A DNA stretch of 64,000 nucleotides. Source: Luteolibacter sp. Y139 (GTDB taxonomy: Bacteria; Verrucomicrobiota; Verrucomicrobiia; Verrucomicrobiales; Akkermansiaceae). The first letter of the stretch is position 1, and each line of letters begins with the position of its first letter. Under the pieces are notes generated by a model that was given only the letters and a program-made list of their open reading frames with translations, did not search any database and had not been told where the DNA came from. The position numbers and the translations under genes are program-made. Shown here one piece after another: positions 18,100 through 26,171 of this stretch. The stretch spans positions 1-64,000 of the forward strand of contig NZ_JBBUKT010000018.1 in assembly GCF_038066715.1 (NCBI RefSeq), given 5' to 3'.

Positions 18100-18678
18100 T
18101 CAATGAAACGAGTACTGCGCCATGCTCAGCGTTTCTTCTCGTCTACGCTCCGGCATGATCTCCTCCTCGTAAGCCTCGCCGGTTTCGTGATTCTGCTTGC
18201 GCCAGAATCGGCGGGCTTCCGTCCATGAGACTGTTTCCGAGCCGTCTTCATTCCCCACTACGACAAGATCTGTCACCCGTCGCGCAACAATTCGCATCAT
18301 TCCAACAGAGCATTCAACATCGTGCGGATGATCCTGTGAAAGTTGGATACGCGGTTGAAAACCACTAATAAAGGATCCGTCGCTCTGTTTCTCCCTTCGG
18401 CGCCCTGCCCGCGGCAAGTCGATCTTGAACGCAATCGACGCAGGAAGGTGGGAAAGCAGCAGGGGCCACAAAACGTCGCCCACCCGATTGGCGTTCATCG
18501 ACGTCGGCAAGGTTCCAACGAAGAAGGGAAGGTCGTTCAAATAGGCAAATCGCTTGTCCGTATCCACGCGCGATTTGTCCCATGCCAAGAGCCAGCATGC
18601 TGGACGTCGAATTGTCATTGCCATCAAGCTTAGTTCCTCACAGCACAACTTAAACTCAAAAAGTGTTCTTATGAACAT
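18100..18678 (-). CDS. Unknown protein divergent from the TIR operon
   Basis: ATG 18678 (MFIRTLFEFKLCCEELSLMA) is chosen because longer starts would run into the divergent gene at 18727. The 192-residue product has an RPACWLLAWDKSRVD region and a DLVVVGNEDGSETVSW beta segment. No recognised domain. The 48-bp gap to the divergent operon suggests a shared promoter region. Confidence 0.5.
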   Translation of the reverse strand: MFIRTLFEFKLCCEELSLMAMTIRRPACWLLAWDKSRVDTDKRFAYLNDLPFFVGTLPTSMNANRVGDVLWPLLLSHLPASIAFKIDLPRAGRRREKQSDGSFISGFQPRIQLSQDHPHDVECSVGMMRIVARRVTDLVVVGNEDGSETVSWTEARRFWRKQNHETGEAYEEEIMPERRREETLSMAQYSFH

Positions 18679-18726
18679 TTTCCTTGTTGCGAGCCGGAGG
18701 AGCAAGTAAACGCCCAATGTGAGCTG

Positions 18727-19026
18727 ATGAAGATCGTCGTGACGATAGAAGGGGAAAGCCGATTTTACAGTCGGGAAATCGACCCGTGGATCTCCCGCTC
18801 CATTGGGAATGGTCGACGGCCGATTGTGATCGAAGTGGAAGCTGACCAAGTGAACCTCTTCTTCGCTTCACCTCGCGTAGTGGAAGAGCAGCGCAAAGAT
18901 CTGGTAGAACGAAGGCATAGCTTAAAGGAGCGTGAGATATGCCAGATCTGGACGAGACTTGGCCTCTCACAGGACGAGCCACGCGCAGACAGCATTTTAG
19001 CGTTCCTCCATCACCTCAAATCCTAA
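18727..19026 (+). CDS. 99-aa protein preceding the TIR gene
   Basis: MKIVVTIEGESRFYSREIDP opens a beta-rich half; the C-terminal half is helical (KEREICQIWTRLGLSQDEPR). Its TAA stop overlaps the TIR start by 1 nt (19026), so the two are coupled. Possible regulator, sensor or antitoxin-like partner of the TIR protein; no family recognised. Confidence 0.55.
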   Translation: MKIVVTIEGESRFYSREIDPWISRSIGNGRRPIVIEVEADQVNLFFASPRVVEEQRKDLVERRHSLKEREICQIWTRLGLSQDEPRADSILAFLHHLKS

Positions 19027-19976
19027 TGACCAAGATTTTCATCTCCTATTCGCACGCGGACGAGAAGTTGAAGCAGGAACTGGATAAGCACCTGAAGATC
19101 TTGGAGCATAGTGGCTTGATCGCACCTTGGCACGATCGGATGCTCCGTGCCGGAGACGATTTCGCCCTAGAGATCGACGCGAATCTGAATACGGCCGACG
19201 TTGTCCTGCTTCTGATCAGCCACCACTTTATTGCATCCCATTACTGCTTCGGCATTGAAATGCGGAGGGCACTTGAGCGGGAGAAAGCCGGCGAAGCTCG
19301 GGTCATTCCGGTGATCCTCGACCACTGCGTCTGGCAGATCGCTCCATTCAAGCATCTCACCGCCCTACCCACCGACGCGAAACCCATCATGATGTTCGCT
19401 AATATCAACGAGGGCTTGGCCGATGTGGTACGGGGGATTCAGAAGCTTGCGGATAAGACAGGAACGTCACAACCGACCGTCAATTTGCCGCCTCCTCCGC
19501 CGGACTCGCCGATCGTTGATCTCCCGAGATCGTCGAATCTCCGCGTGAAGGTTGCCGCCACTGAACATCAAAAAGATCAATTCGTCATCGATACCTTTGA
19601 TTACATAGCGCGTTTCTTTGAAGGGTCCTTGGAGGAACTGCCGGACAGAAATCCAGGTGCCAACCTCGAAACCAGGTTCCAGCGGATCGACCTCGTGACA
19701 TTCACCGCGGTGGTCTACAGCAGCGGCAAGAATGTCTCCGAGTGCCTTATCACCAAAGGCAATGCCATGCTTGGAGACATTGCCTATTCTCGCGACCTAA
19801 GAAGCCGCGGCAATTCGGTAAACGACGCGCTCGCGTTAGAAGAGAGAGATGGAAGTCTTTCCTTCAAGTCCGTCATGGGTGGGTTTTATTTGGGACGACA
19901 AAAAGCCGAGGGCCTGGGCATGGAAGGGGCTGCTCGCTACTTTTGGGATACATTTATGGAGCCATTGCAGCGGTAA
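19026..19976 (+). CDS. TIR-domain protein, likely NADase-type effector
   Basis: 316 residues. MTKIFISYSHADEKLKQELD starts a TIR domain (about 1-135); the catalytic-type glutamate is E78 in YCFGIEMRRAL, and the DxxL-type strand is TADVVLLLISHHF. A proline linker (LPPPPPDSP) leads to a C-terminal domain of about 130 residues with no recognised family. TIR domains of this sort cleave NAD+ in Thoeris, CBASS and related anti-phage systems, or act as immunity scaffolds. The start overlaps the 99-aa gene stop. Confidence 0.8.
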   Translation: MTKIFISYSHADEKLKQELDKHLKILEHSGLIAPWHDRMLRAGDDFALEIDANLNTADVVLLLISHHFIASHYCFGIEMRRALEREKAGEARVIPVILDHCVWQIAPFKHLTALPTDAKPIMMFANINEGLADVVRGIQKLADKTGTSQPTVNLPPPPPDSPIVDLPRSSNLRVKVAATEHQKDQFVIDTFDYIARFFEGSLEELPDRNPGANLETRFQRIDLVTFTAVVYSSGKNVSECLITKGNAMLGDIAYSRDLRSRGNSVNDALALEERDGSLSFKSVMGGFYLGRQKAEGLGMEGAARYFWDTFMEPLQR

Positions 19977-20154
19977 TGGCAGCAGCGGGACGCCCGAAAT
20001 CCATCCGCCGATGCGAAGGGGAATTGCGAGGAGTCTCGGAACCGATGCTGCGGGCGGGGCGTGCGTTAATGTCACTTATCCCGACGAGTAGTATCCGCTG
20101 CGCTTCAAAAGGCCGGTCGTCCTACACGACTGTAAATTCCTCAAACCGTGAATA

Positions 20155-20538
20155 TCAGTTTCCTTTCTGGATTGCTACGAGCACTTCCTCTATTGCCGTC
20201 CCCTTTTGTGCGTGAGCCCACAGTACATTGAGATTTGATCGGTGTTTGTGTATCCACGTAGCAACCGCTTTGTCGTAACGGCGGGGCAAGCTGCCCTCAA
20301 GGCGTTCGCCGCTGTCGATGGCGTAGCTCGCTGCGTGCTTTTCCTTTCCATAATCAATATGAACATGCGGTCGCTGATGACCTTTTTCTTGGTACATTTT
20401 AATCCTCAGGTCCTCCACCTTAATAATGAAGAACTCAATCACTCCTTGCGGCCGACGGGCTGATGCCATCTGACGATCAATCTGTGAGAAGACGTGCTGC
20501 AACTCGTTGGCCTCTCTATCGAAATCCATCTCCTTCAT
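20155..20538 (-). CDS. DUF4160 protein
   Basis: 127 residues from ATG 20538. The core IKMYQEKGHQRPHVHIDYGK then GERLEGSLPRRYDKAVATWI is the DUF4160 signature. DUF4160 genes often sit beside a DUF2442 gene in a putative toxin-antitoxin-like pair; no DUF2442 is seen next to it here. The N-terminal extension (about 45 residues) is longer than usual. Confidence 0.75.
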   Translation of the reverse strand: MKEMDFDREANELQHVFSQIDRQMASARRPQGVIEFFIIKVEDLRIKMYQEKGHQRPHVHIDYGKEKHAASYAIDSGERLEGSLPRRYDKAVATWIHKHRSNLNVLWAHAQKGTAIEEVLVAIQKGN

Positions 20539-20736
20539 GGTCCAAGACAGAGTAGGAACCACGTCTTCTAAGGGAATCGGAAAAACTGCATGCTCGAACC
20601 CCTTTTTTGGAGTCGCAAACCTGATCCATCGTCACAAGATCACGCTGTCTCGAATGCCCTACTCAGTCACAGTCGCAATCTACGAGCGCCTAGCCATGTA
20701 CTTGTGTTGGTCGTCGCGGCTGCCTAATCTGCTTCG

Positions 20737-21282
20737 ATGAAACTCCTCCCCCTGATCCTAGCCATTGCGATGTCGGCGCTCTGCCCCCTCGTTGCCCAAC
20801 AACCGGCCGAGGCCAAGCACGAGCCGGTGAAGCTGTCCCTGGTCGGCGGCGACTCGATCACCGGAACAGTCAGCGGCGTGAAGAATGGCGAAGTCAGCCT
20901 GATCACCGACTACGGAGTGATCCGTGTCCCAGTTGCAAAGCTGACCGAAGACTCCCGCAAGAAGCTTGGGATTTCGGCCGACGCGAACGTCGCCCAGTTG
21001 GAGAAGCGAATCGCCGAGCTGGAGGCGCTGGTGGAACGGCTTCGAGCCGAGAACGCCCAACTTCGCCGCCAGCCCCTACCCCCCTCTACCCCAACTCCGG
21101 TCCAACCACTGACCGGCGGGGGAACGAACAAGGTCACTCCTGGCCAGCCAGCGAAAGCTGGAGGCTACTGGATCAGCTCCACAGGAAAGCGCCACAACGC
21201 TCGGTGCCGGTATTACGCGACCAGCAAGGGTCGATCCGGCTCGGCAACCGAAGGTGTGGCGTGCAAGGTCTGCGGCGGATGA
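20737..21282 (+). CDS. Exported coiled-coil protein with C-terminal Cys ribbon
   Basis: Signal peptide MKLLPLILAIAMSALCPLVA. A small beta domain (SLVGGDSITGTVSGVKNGEV) is followed by a leucine-zipper-like coiled coil (about 90-112) and a Pro/Thr linker. The tail GYWISSTGKRHNARCRYYAT, then CKVCGG, is a short metal-ribbon-like tag found on exported proteins of this phylum. Overlaps the next gene by ATGA (21279-21282). Confidence 0.75.
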   Translation: MKLLPLILAIAMSALCPLVAQQPAEAKHEPVKLSLVGGDSITGTVSGVKNGEVSLITDYGVIRVPVAKLTEDSRKKLGISADANVAQLEKRIAELEALVERLRAENAQLRRQPLPPSTPTPVQPLTGGGTNKVTPGQPAKAGGYWISSTGKRHNARCRYYATSKGRSGSATEGVACKVCGG

Positions 21283-22121
21283 GGACGCTCCTACTGTTCG
21301 TGGTGTTGTGGTGGGGCTGCCCGCTAATGGCGGAGCCTGCCCAGACGCTCCGGGTCGTGACCTGGAACCTCCAGTGGTTCCCGGGCGGCCGGATGGGCGC
21401 ACCGAAAGAGGAGCAGACGAAACACATCGAGGCCGTCCGGGAGGAGATCCGGACGCTCAATCCCGATATCCTGCTGCTTCAAGAAGTCAGCTCGCAGGCG
21501 GCGTTAGAGGAAACGCTTCAGCCGCTCGGGAAGGAATGGAAGGTCGCGGTGGTCTCCCGGTTCATGCAGGGCAACTTCCTGTCCGGCCAACAGCTCGCGA
21601 TTGCCGCGAAGGTCCCGGCGGACGCCGCTTGGTCGGAGCCGTGGCAACGAGGCTGGGCCGGCGCTCCCCGCGGCTACGCCTACGCCTCGTTCCTGGTCGG
21701 CAAGAAGCGACTCGGGGTCTACTGCCTGCACCTGAAGTCGAACCTCGGCAACCCGCCCGAAAACACGTCGAAACGCGAGGACGCGATTGAGCAGTTGATC
21801 GCCCACACCGAATCCAATGACGAGCGGCTCGTGAAGCCCGACGCGTTGGTGATTGGTGGCGACTTCAACACCGACGACCCGGACACCCCGGCAGCCCAGT
21901 CGCCAGGTGAGCGGACGTTCAGCTTCCTCCGGAAGGCTGGCTTCCACTGGAGCTTTGAGGGCATCGAGCACCAGAACCGGATTACCTGCCCGGCGAAGGG
22001 GCGCTATCCAGCGGCATGCTTCGACTACTTCTGGACGAAGGGACTCGGAACTCCGCTATCATCGGTAAAATCCGCAGAAGGATCAGACCACCTGCCGGTG
22101 GTGCTCGAAATCTCATTGTAG
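21279..22121 (+). CDS. Exported endonuclease/exonuclease/phosphatase-family protein
   Basis: 280 residues with a signal peptide (MRTLLLFVVLWWGCPLMA). EEP-fold motifs: VVTWNLQWF, LLLQEVS (metal Glu), LHLKSN, GGDFNTDD (catalytic Asp/Asn) and SDHLPVV (catalytic His). It should hydrolyse phosphodiester bonds, probably extracellular nucleic acid. Co-expressed with the exported ribbon protein through a 4-nt overlap. Confidence 0.85.
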   Translation: MRTLLLFVVLWWGCPLMAEPAQTLRVVTWNLQWFPGGRMGAPKEEQTKHIEAVREEIRTLNPDILLLQEVSSQAALEETLQPLGKEWKVAVVSRFMQGNFLSGQQLAIAAKVPADAAWSEPWQRGWAGAPRGYAYASFLVGKKRLGVYCLHLKSNLGNPPENTSKREDAIEQLIAHTESNDERLVKPDALVIGGDFNTDDPDTPAAQSPGERTFSFLRKAGFHWSFEGIEHQNRITCPAKGRYPAACFDYFWTKGLGTPLSSVKSAEGSDHLPVVLEISL

Positions 22122-22177
22122 ATCCGAAATCCATCGGGCCTTGGGCTCTCAGTTTCGGCACAGATGAACCGCTAAAT

Positions 22178-23221
22178 ATGCAATCCGAAGCATTACCAAT
22201 CCTCTTGCCGTGGCCCCCGTTTCGCTCGCCAGATCAGACGGACTCTGACGAAAAGCTCAGCTTCCACGAAGCCCTATCGGATATCGGTGGAAAAATTCGT
22301 GACGAAAGGTTGCAGAAACTAAACGCCAAACAGGAGTCTCAACTCACCCCGCTCAACGAGCTGGAACAGCACGTTGTGAGCGAGGAGGCACAGCGGATAA
22401 TCCGCGAAATAAAACCGACGATAAAGCCAATCGACCTGAACCGATTTCAGTTAGATGCCGATCTCGCGACCCTCACGACTGAACAGGTTTCAGTCCACCT
22501 TGGAGACCTCCTTCTATGCCTCTCACAAAGAGCGTTAGACGGCGATGCCAAAGCTGTAACGGAAATAGCAAAGATCGCCGCCGATACAGCACTCCAGCTG
22601 CACGGATTTGAAAAGTTTCTACCCGAACTGGTTCGAGAACTCGCGCGGAAAGCAGTGTATTGGCCTATTCTCCATGACGGCCCAGAGTTCGATGAAAGCA
22701 AACTTCGGGAACGACTTGCACAGCTTGAGGTAGGAGAGGACTTGGCAACCTGGCGCTGCAAGTTTCGTAAAATGCGCGGGAAAGATGCGGACTATCCGAG
22801 CAGGATGTGGGCTAAACAAGCGGTGAGGAACATCGAGGAAACAAGATGGAGAATTGCAGTTCTATCGGGCAAGGGGTTGTTCGAAAAGGATGAGGCCTCC
22901 CGACGCGGATATCGTTTTCCTATAATGCCTGAATGGTTCTACTTCCGAAAACTTCCGACGCCTCCATTTTCGTCGGAAAACATCGGCTCGTGGATTCCGG
23001 CGGTTCGGGACATGATCAGGGAGGACATGCCCAATTTTCACGAGCACCCCGACTGGGGTGCCCAACGTGCCACTGCCGATGCCGAAGGCCGACGTGGCCC
23101 CGGCGCGGTTCAGAATGCGATTCTAGACGACATTTGCAGCGCTTTGCGCGGTCTAGCCCCAATTATCCCGAAAATTGCCGAAGTTGGAGCGCCGAGTTCG
23201 GTGAATTCTTCAGAAGGCTGA
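22178..23221 (+). CDS. Unknown helical protein (347 aa)
   Basis: ATG 22178 (MQSEALPILLPWPPF) starts 57 nt after the EEP gene. The chain is mostly helical, with LSFHEALSDIGGKIRDERLQ near the start and no recognised motif. Codon use differs from the neighbouring genes: it includes a TTA codon followed by C, unusual here. Cargo gene of unknown role. Confidence 0.6.
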   Translation: MQSEALPILLPWPPFRSPDQTDSDEKLSFHEALSDIGGKIRDERLQKLNAKQESQLTPLNELEQHVVSEEAQRIIREIKPTIKPIDLNRFQLDADLATLTTEQVSVHLGDLLLCLSQRALDGDAKAVTEIAKIAADTALQLHGFEKFLPELVRELARKAVYWPILHDGPEFDESKLRERLAQLEVGEDLATWRCKFRKMRGKDADYPSRMWAKQAVRNIEETRWRIAVLSGKGLFEKDEASRRGYRFPIMPEWFYFRKLPTPPFSSENIGSWIPAVRDMIREDMPNFHEHPDWGAQRATADAEGRRGPGAVQNAILDDICSALRGLAPIIPKIAEVGAPSSVNSSEG

Positions 23222-23241
23222 ACTGGTAGCGTTCGACCCGT

Positions 23242-23415
23242 ATGAGGTCGTCATCCACAAGTCTCTCGAAGCAAAGCCAAGGCTCTCTTCTGATACTGCT
23301 CTTTGCTTTGTTCGCTCGTCACTTCGAGTTTACCCATCTCTGGGCATACCCAATTTACCTAATCGGGTTTCTCTGGGTTTCGTGGCTTGTGGCTGCCAAA
23401 AAGTCGGCTCGTTGA
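23242..23415 (+). CDS. Small membrane protein (57 aa)
   Basis: MRSSSTSLSKQSQGSLLILL continues into two hydrophobic stretches (LLILLFALFA and YLIGFLWVSWLVAA) and ends KKSAR. The composition is clearly membrane-like and the frame fills an otherwise empty gap. Function unknown. Confidence 0.45.
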   Translation: MRSSSTSLSKQSQGSLLILLFALFARHFEFTHLWAYPIYLIGFLWVSWLVAAKKSAR

Positions 23416-23441
23416 GGCCACCTTCAGGAAACGCTTACTTG

Positions 23442-23447
23442 TATAAT
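23442..23447 (+). promoter_or_regulatory. -10 box candidate for the HTH gene
   Basis: A consensus TATAAT stands 28 bp before the ATG at 23475. No good -35 lies at 17 bp; TTGAGG is 24 bp upstream, so this may be an extended or activated promoter. Confidence 0.35.
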
Positions 23448-23474
23448 CGGAGAAAGAGGCGACAGACTCGCCTC

Positions 23475-23810
23475 ATGGCCGCAAAGAAAGCAACCAAAGG
23501 AAAGCGTTACACCGTCGAAGAGAAGCAATCCGTAGTAGACTTCGTGAATTCCTACAACGAAGCGAACGGTCGCGGTGGACTAACCGCTGCGGTGAAGAAG
23601 TTCGGCACTAGCGCGCTTACGATCTCCGCATGGGTGAAAAGAACCGGCGGTGCTTCGGTCGGCAACGGTCGCAAGGCGGCTAAGTCCGCTGCTGGAGGGC
23701 GAAGCGGAGTTTTGGCGGAGCTGTCGAAGCTCGATGGGGTGATCGCGGCCAAGCGTAAGGAACTGGACGCACTTGAAGCCAGATTCCAGAAGCTGAAGGC
23801 AAGCCTCTGA
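23475..23810 (+). CDS. Small HTH/coiled-coil DNA-binding protein
   Basis: 111 residues from ATG 23475, with a Lys-rich start (MAAKKATKGKRYTVEEKQSV). A transposase-type helix-turn-helix (VKKFGTSALTISAWVKRTGG) is followed by a coiled coil (LDGVIAAKRKELDALEARFQ). It resembles the N-terminal DNA-binding part of IS3-type OrfA but stands alone, with no transposase nearby. Probably a chromosomal DNA-binding protein. Confidence 0.65.
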   Translation: MAAKKATKGKRYTVEEKQSVVDFVNSYNEANGRGGLTAAVKKFGTSALTISAWVKRTGGASVGNGRKAAKSAAGGRSGVLAELSKLDGVIAAKRKELDALEARFQKLKASL

Positions 23811-23905
23811 GTTAGGGCGTTACAGTCGCTAGGATACGGGGGACGGATGCTCCTAGCTTCCATACCCATGTCTAGGAGGCCTGAACTGACTCCGAAATAC
23901 TGAGT

Positions 23906-24784
23906 CTATATAGCCTCGTCGGTCGTAGCCAGCTTCGCCAAGTAGTAGGCTGAAAGAACCTCACGTGAAATGATGGCGTACAGGCCCCCGAACTTGTCCT
24001 TCAGTTCGTGGCGTTCGCACACAAAGAGTGGCTTGAGATCTGCCAGGTTGCCCCGCGCGATGTGGAAAGCCTGAACCGTCTTGCTGTCGGTGATCAGGAA
24101 GAAATCACACTGGGTCCAGAGGCAATAACTCTTGGCCTGATTGTGGGCGTTCAGGATTTCCTCCCGCTTCTTGAGACGGTTTTCCTTCTTCGCTTCGACT
24201 GTGAGGAGAGGTTGATGTCGCAGTCCTTCGACCGACGAGTCGAACAGCGCGAAGTCGATGACGAGGGTCGTCCCCTTTGAGCCATGAGCAGCGGGAACCG
24301 GCATTCCATCAAATCGGTCGTCGTCCCCGTAACCCAACCGAGCGAGCAGCGGGACCACGAACTTGATTTCGACCTCCTTCTCGGTGCGAAGCTCGTATCC
24401 GGCGATCTTGTCGAACCATGGATCGTGTTTCCAAGGTGCGCCTGAGTTGCCCGGTTTGGGCTTTGGTGGCTTCACTTCCTTGCTGGCATCCGAGAGATAG
24501 ATCCAGTCCTCCATCGTGATCTCCCAGTCTTCGCCAAACCGCACAATTGGCGGGTTGATCGATATCCCGCGGTCTGAAAAGGCGGTCGTGATTGCTGCGG
24601 TGTTAGAGTCCGAGCGCTTCACGTAGCCGAATCGGTCCAGCAACGTTCGGAGCTTCATCCTCCGGGAGCCACCCGACGAGGAAGCTACCGAGGCTTGGAT
24701 TTTCTGTGCCGCTGCGACGACTTCGGGTGAGATCTCCATCAATTGAATTGGCTCGTGTTGGGAATGATCAATCGGCGGTCCCAT
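23906..24784 (-). CDS. HsdR_N-like PD-(D/E)XK nuclease
   Basis: Starts at 24784 (MGPPIDHSQHEPIQLMEISP), overlapping the upstream gene by 17 nt; ATG 24739 is an alternative. The core TLVIDFALFDSS then LLTVEAKKEN is the D...ExK nuclease centre of type I restriction R-subunit N-terminal domains, preceded by EVEIKFVVPLLARLGYG. There is no helicase part, so it is a stand-alone nuclease of about 290 residues. Third gene of the 27430-23906 operon. Confidence 0.75.
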   Translation of the reverse strand: MGPPIDHSQHEPIQLMEISPEVVAAAQKIQASVASSSGGSRRMKLRTLLDRFGYVKRSDSNTAAITTAFSDRGISINPPIVRFGEDWEITMEDWIYLSDASKEVKPPKPKPGNSGAPWKHDPWFDKIAGYELRTEKEVEIKFVVPLLARLGYGDDDRFDGMPVPAAHGSKGTTLVIDFALFDSSVEGLRHQPLLTVEAKKENRLKKREEILNAHNQAKSYCLWTQCDFFLITDSKTVQAFHIARGNLADLKPLFVCERHELKDKFGGLYAIISREVLSAYYLAKLATTDEAI

Positions 24785-26171
24785 TGAAAGTCCCGGGAAT
24801 GGTGGCAGACCCGCCATTTACCTGGAACCGGCGAGCTTCCGGCCAGTAGTGAAGGCTTTGGTGGTAGTCCGTCGCCTCCGCGTGTTCGTTGAACTCAAGG
24901 AGGTTTCCAAGCTTGGATCTCAGGACTTCCCTGACTTCCGCAGGTGTCGCGAAGAAGAACTCTTTCCTGAGGTTAGCCTGATTGAGCCTCCGAGACGCGA
25001 AGTGCGCGTGAAGCTCGGCCTCCAGGGTCACTGCGTCTTCAGAGAAGAATAGGCAGTGAACATCGAAACGGAAAGGCACGGATGCATCCCCGAGTTCATC
25101 AACTCGCGTCAGAGGTTCAAGCCTGCGCGTCAGACCAATCTTAACCACATCGGCTCCAAAGGCACCTCGGTTGGAAATGATGTAGACGTAGCCCGCCCGA
25201 ATGTTCGCAGCACGGTAGTCGTTGCTGGCGATGGCATCGTCGATCATCGCGAGCTTCTCTTCGAGCGCCCGATCGGTGCTCCCCTGAGTCTGGAGGGTCT
25301 GGAGGGCGTTCAAAATGTGATTCCGTTCCTTGTCCAGGCGCTCGCGCTCGGCTGCCAGTTCGGCGGCGACTTTCATTTCCTCCTTGAGGCGAGCCCGCTC
25401 CTCCTTGGCGGCCTCTCGCTCCTCCTGCTTCTTCATCAGGAAGTCCGCCGTCAGCTCGATTTCCCGGATGCGAAGGCCATGAAACACTTCGCTGATCCTC
25501 ATTTCCATCATCTTGCCGAGCTTGGCGATGGCTTCTCGGGAACGTTCGAGTCGGTCCTTGGCGGTCACAACGTTGCCAGCGCGAAGGGACCGTACAGAGC
25601 TTTCCGCCTCCGCGTTGTAGGCACGGAGCATCAGCTTGCCGAGGTCGTCCGACATCTTCTTCCCCTTGGCGAGGGAGTTGTCGTAGGTGAACAGGTTCGA
25701 CTTCTCGATGGCGTGCCCGAACTTCACGGCGAGAGCGATCTCAGCATCCAGTGCATTGAGGCGTCCCTGGTGGTCAGCGGCAGCTTCGAGAGGATGGTGA
25801 TAGCGGTAGATACCGACCTCTTGAAGGATGGCGTCGTCATCGGTTGCGACGGCTCCCCCGGCTCCGGCTGAAATCATCTCAATCCGCTGCCTCAGCTCCG
25901 CGTTCTCCGCCTCCAGAAACGCGACCCGATCTATCGGCGGGCTTTCAGCGATACAGGCTCCGGTAGTGGACATGGCTGGAGCCGACGACGGGGAAGAGCC
26001 AGATGACGGTAGGGGCGGAGGAGTAGCCGAGACCTCCGTGGGTATCCAAAGCTGCCAGTTCTCAGGCGGAGCTGGCCAAGAGGGATCTGGAGTCCACCCG
26101 CGCGGAGGAACCCAGCCCGTAGGAGGCTTCGGCCAGCCGGGGGGTGGGTTGAAGATGAGTTCGCTGCTCAT
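24768..26171 (-). CDS. DUF4041 and T5orf172 (GIY-YIG) protein
   Basis: 467 residues. A Trp-Pro-rich N-terminus (PPPGWPKPPTGWVPPRGW) is followed by a DUF4041-type segment with a long coiled coil (about 230-320). The C-terminal T5orf172/GIY-YIG domain has GYVYIISN, VVKIGLTRR and a conserved Glu in TLEAELHAHF. Predicted nuclease or nucleic-acid binder. It overlaps the upstream coiled-coil gene by 4 nt (26168-26171). Confidence 0.8.
   Translation of the reverse strand: MSSELIFNPPPGWPKPPTGWVPPRGWTPDPSWPAPPENWQLWIPTEVSATPPPLPSSGSSPSSAPAMSTTGACIAESPPIDRVAFLEAENAELRQRIEMISAGAGGAVATDDDAILQEVGIYRYHHPLEAAADHQGRLNALDAEIALAVKFGHAIEKSNLFTYDNSLAKGKKMSDDLGKLMLRAYNAEAESSVRSLRAGNVVTAKDRLERSREAIAKLGKMMEMRISEVFHGLRIREIELTADFLMKKQEEREAAKEERARLKEEMKVAAELAAERERLDKERNHILNALQTLQTQGSTDRALEEKLAMIDDAIASNDYRAANIRAGYVYIISNRGAFGADVVKIGLTRRLEPLTRVDELGDASVPFRFDVHCLFFSEDAVTLEAELHAHFASRRLNQANLRKEFFFATPAEVREVLRSKLGNLLEFNEHAEATDYHQSLHYWPEARRFQVNGGSATIPGTFNGTAD

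Noticed and set aside
23475..23810. IS3-type insertion sequence
   Set aside because: Only an OrfA-like DNA-binding protein; no DDE transposase or terminal repeats nearby.
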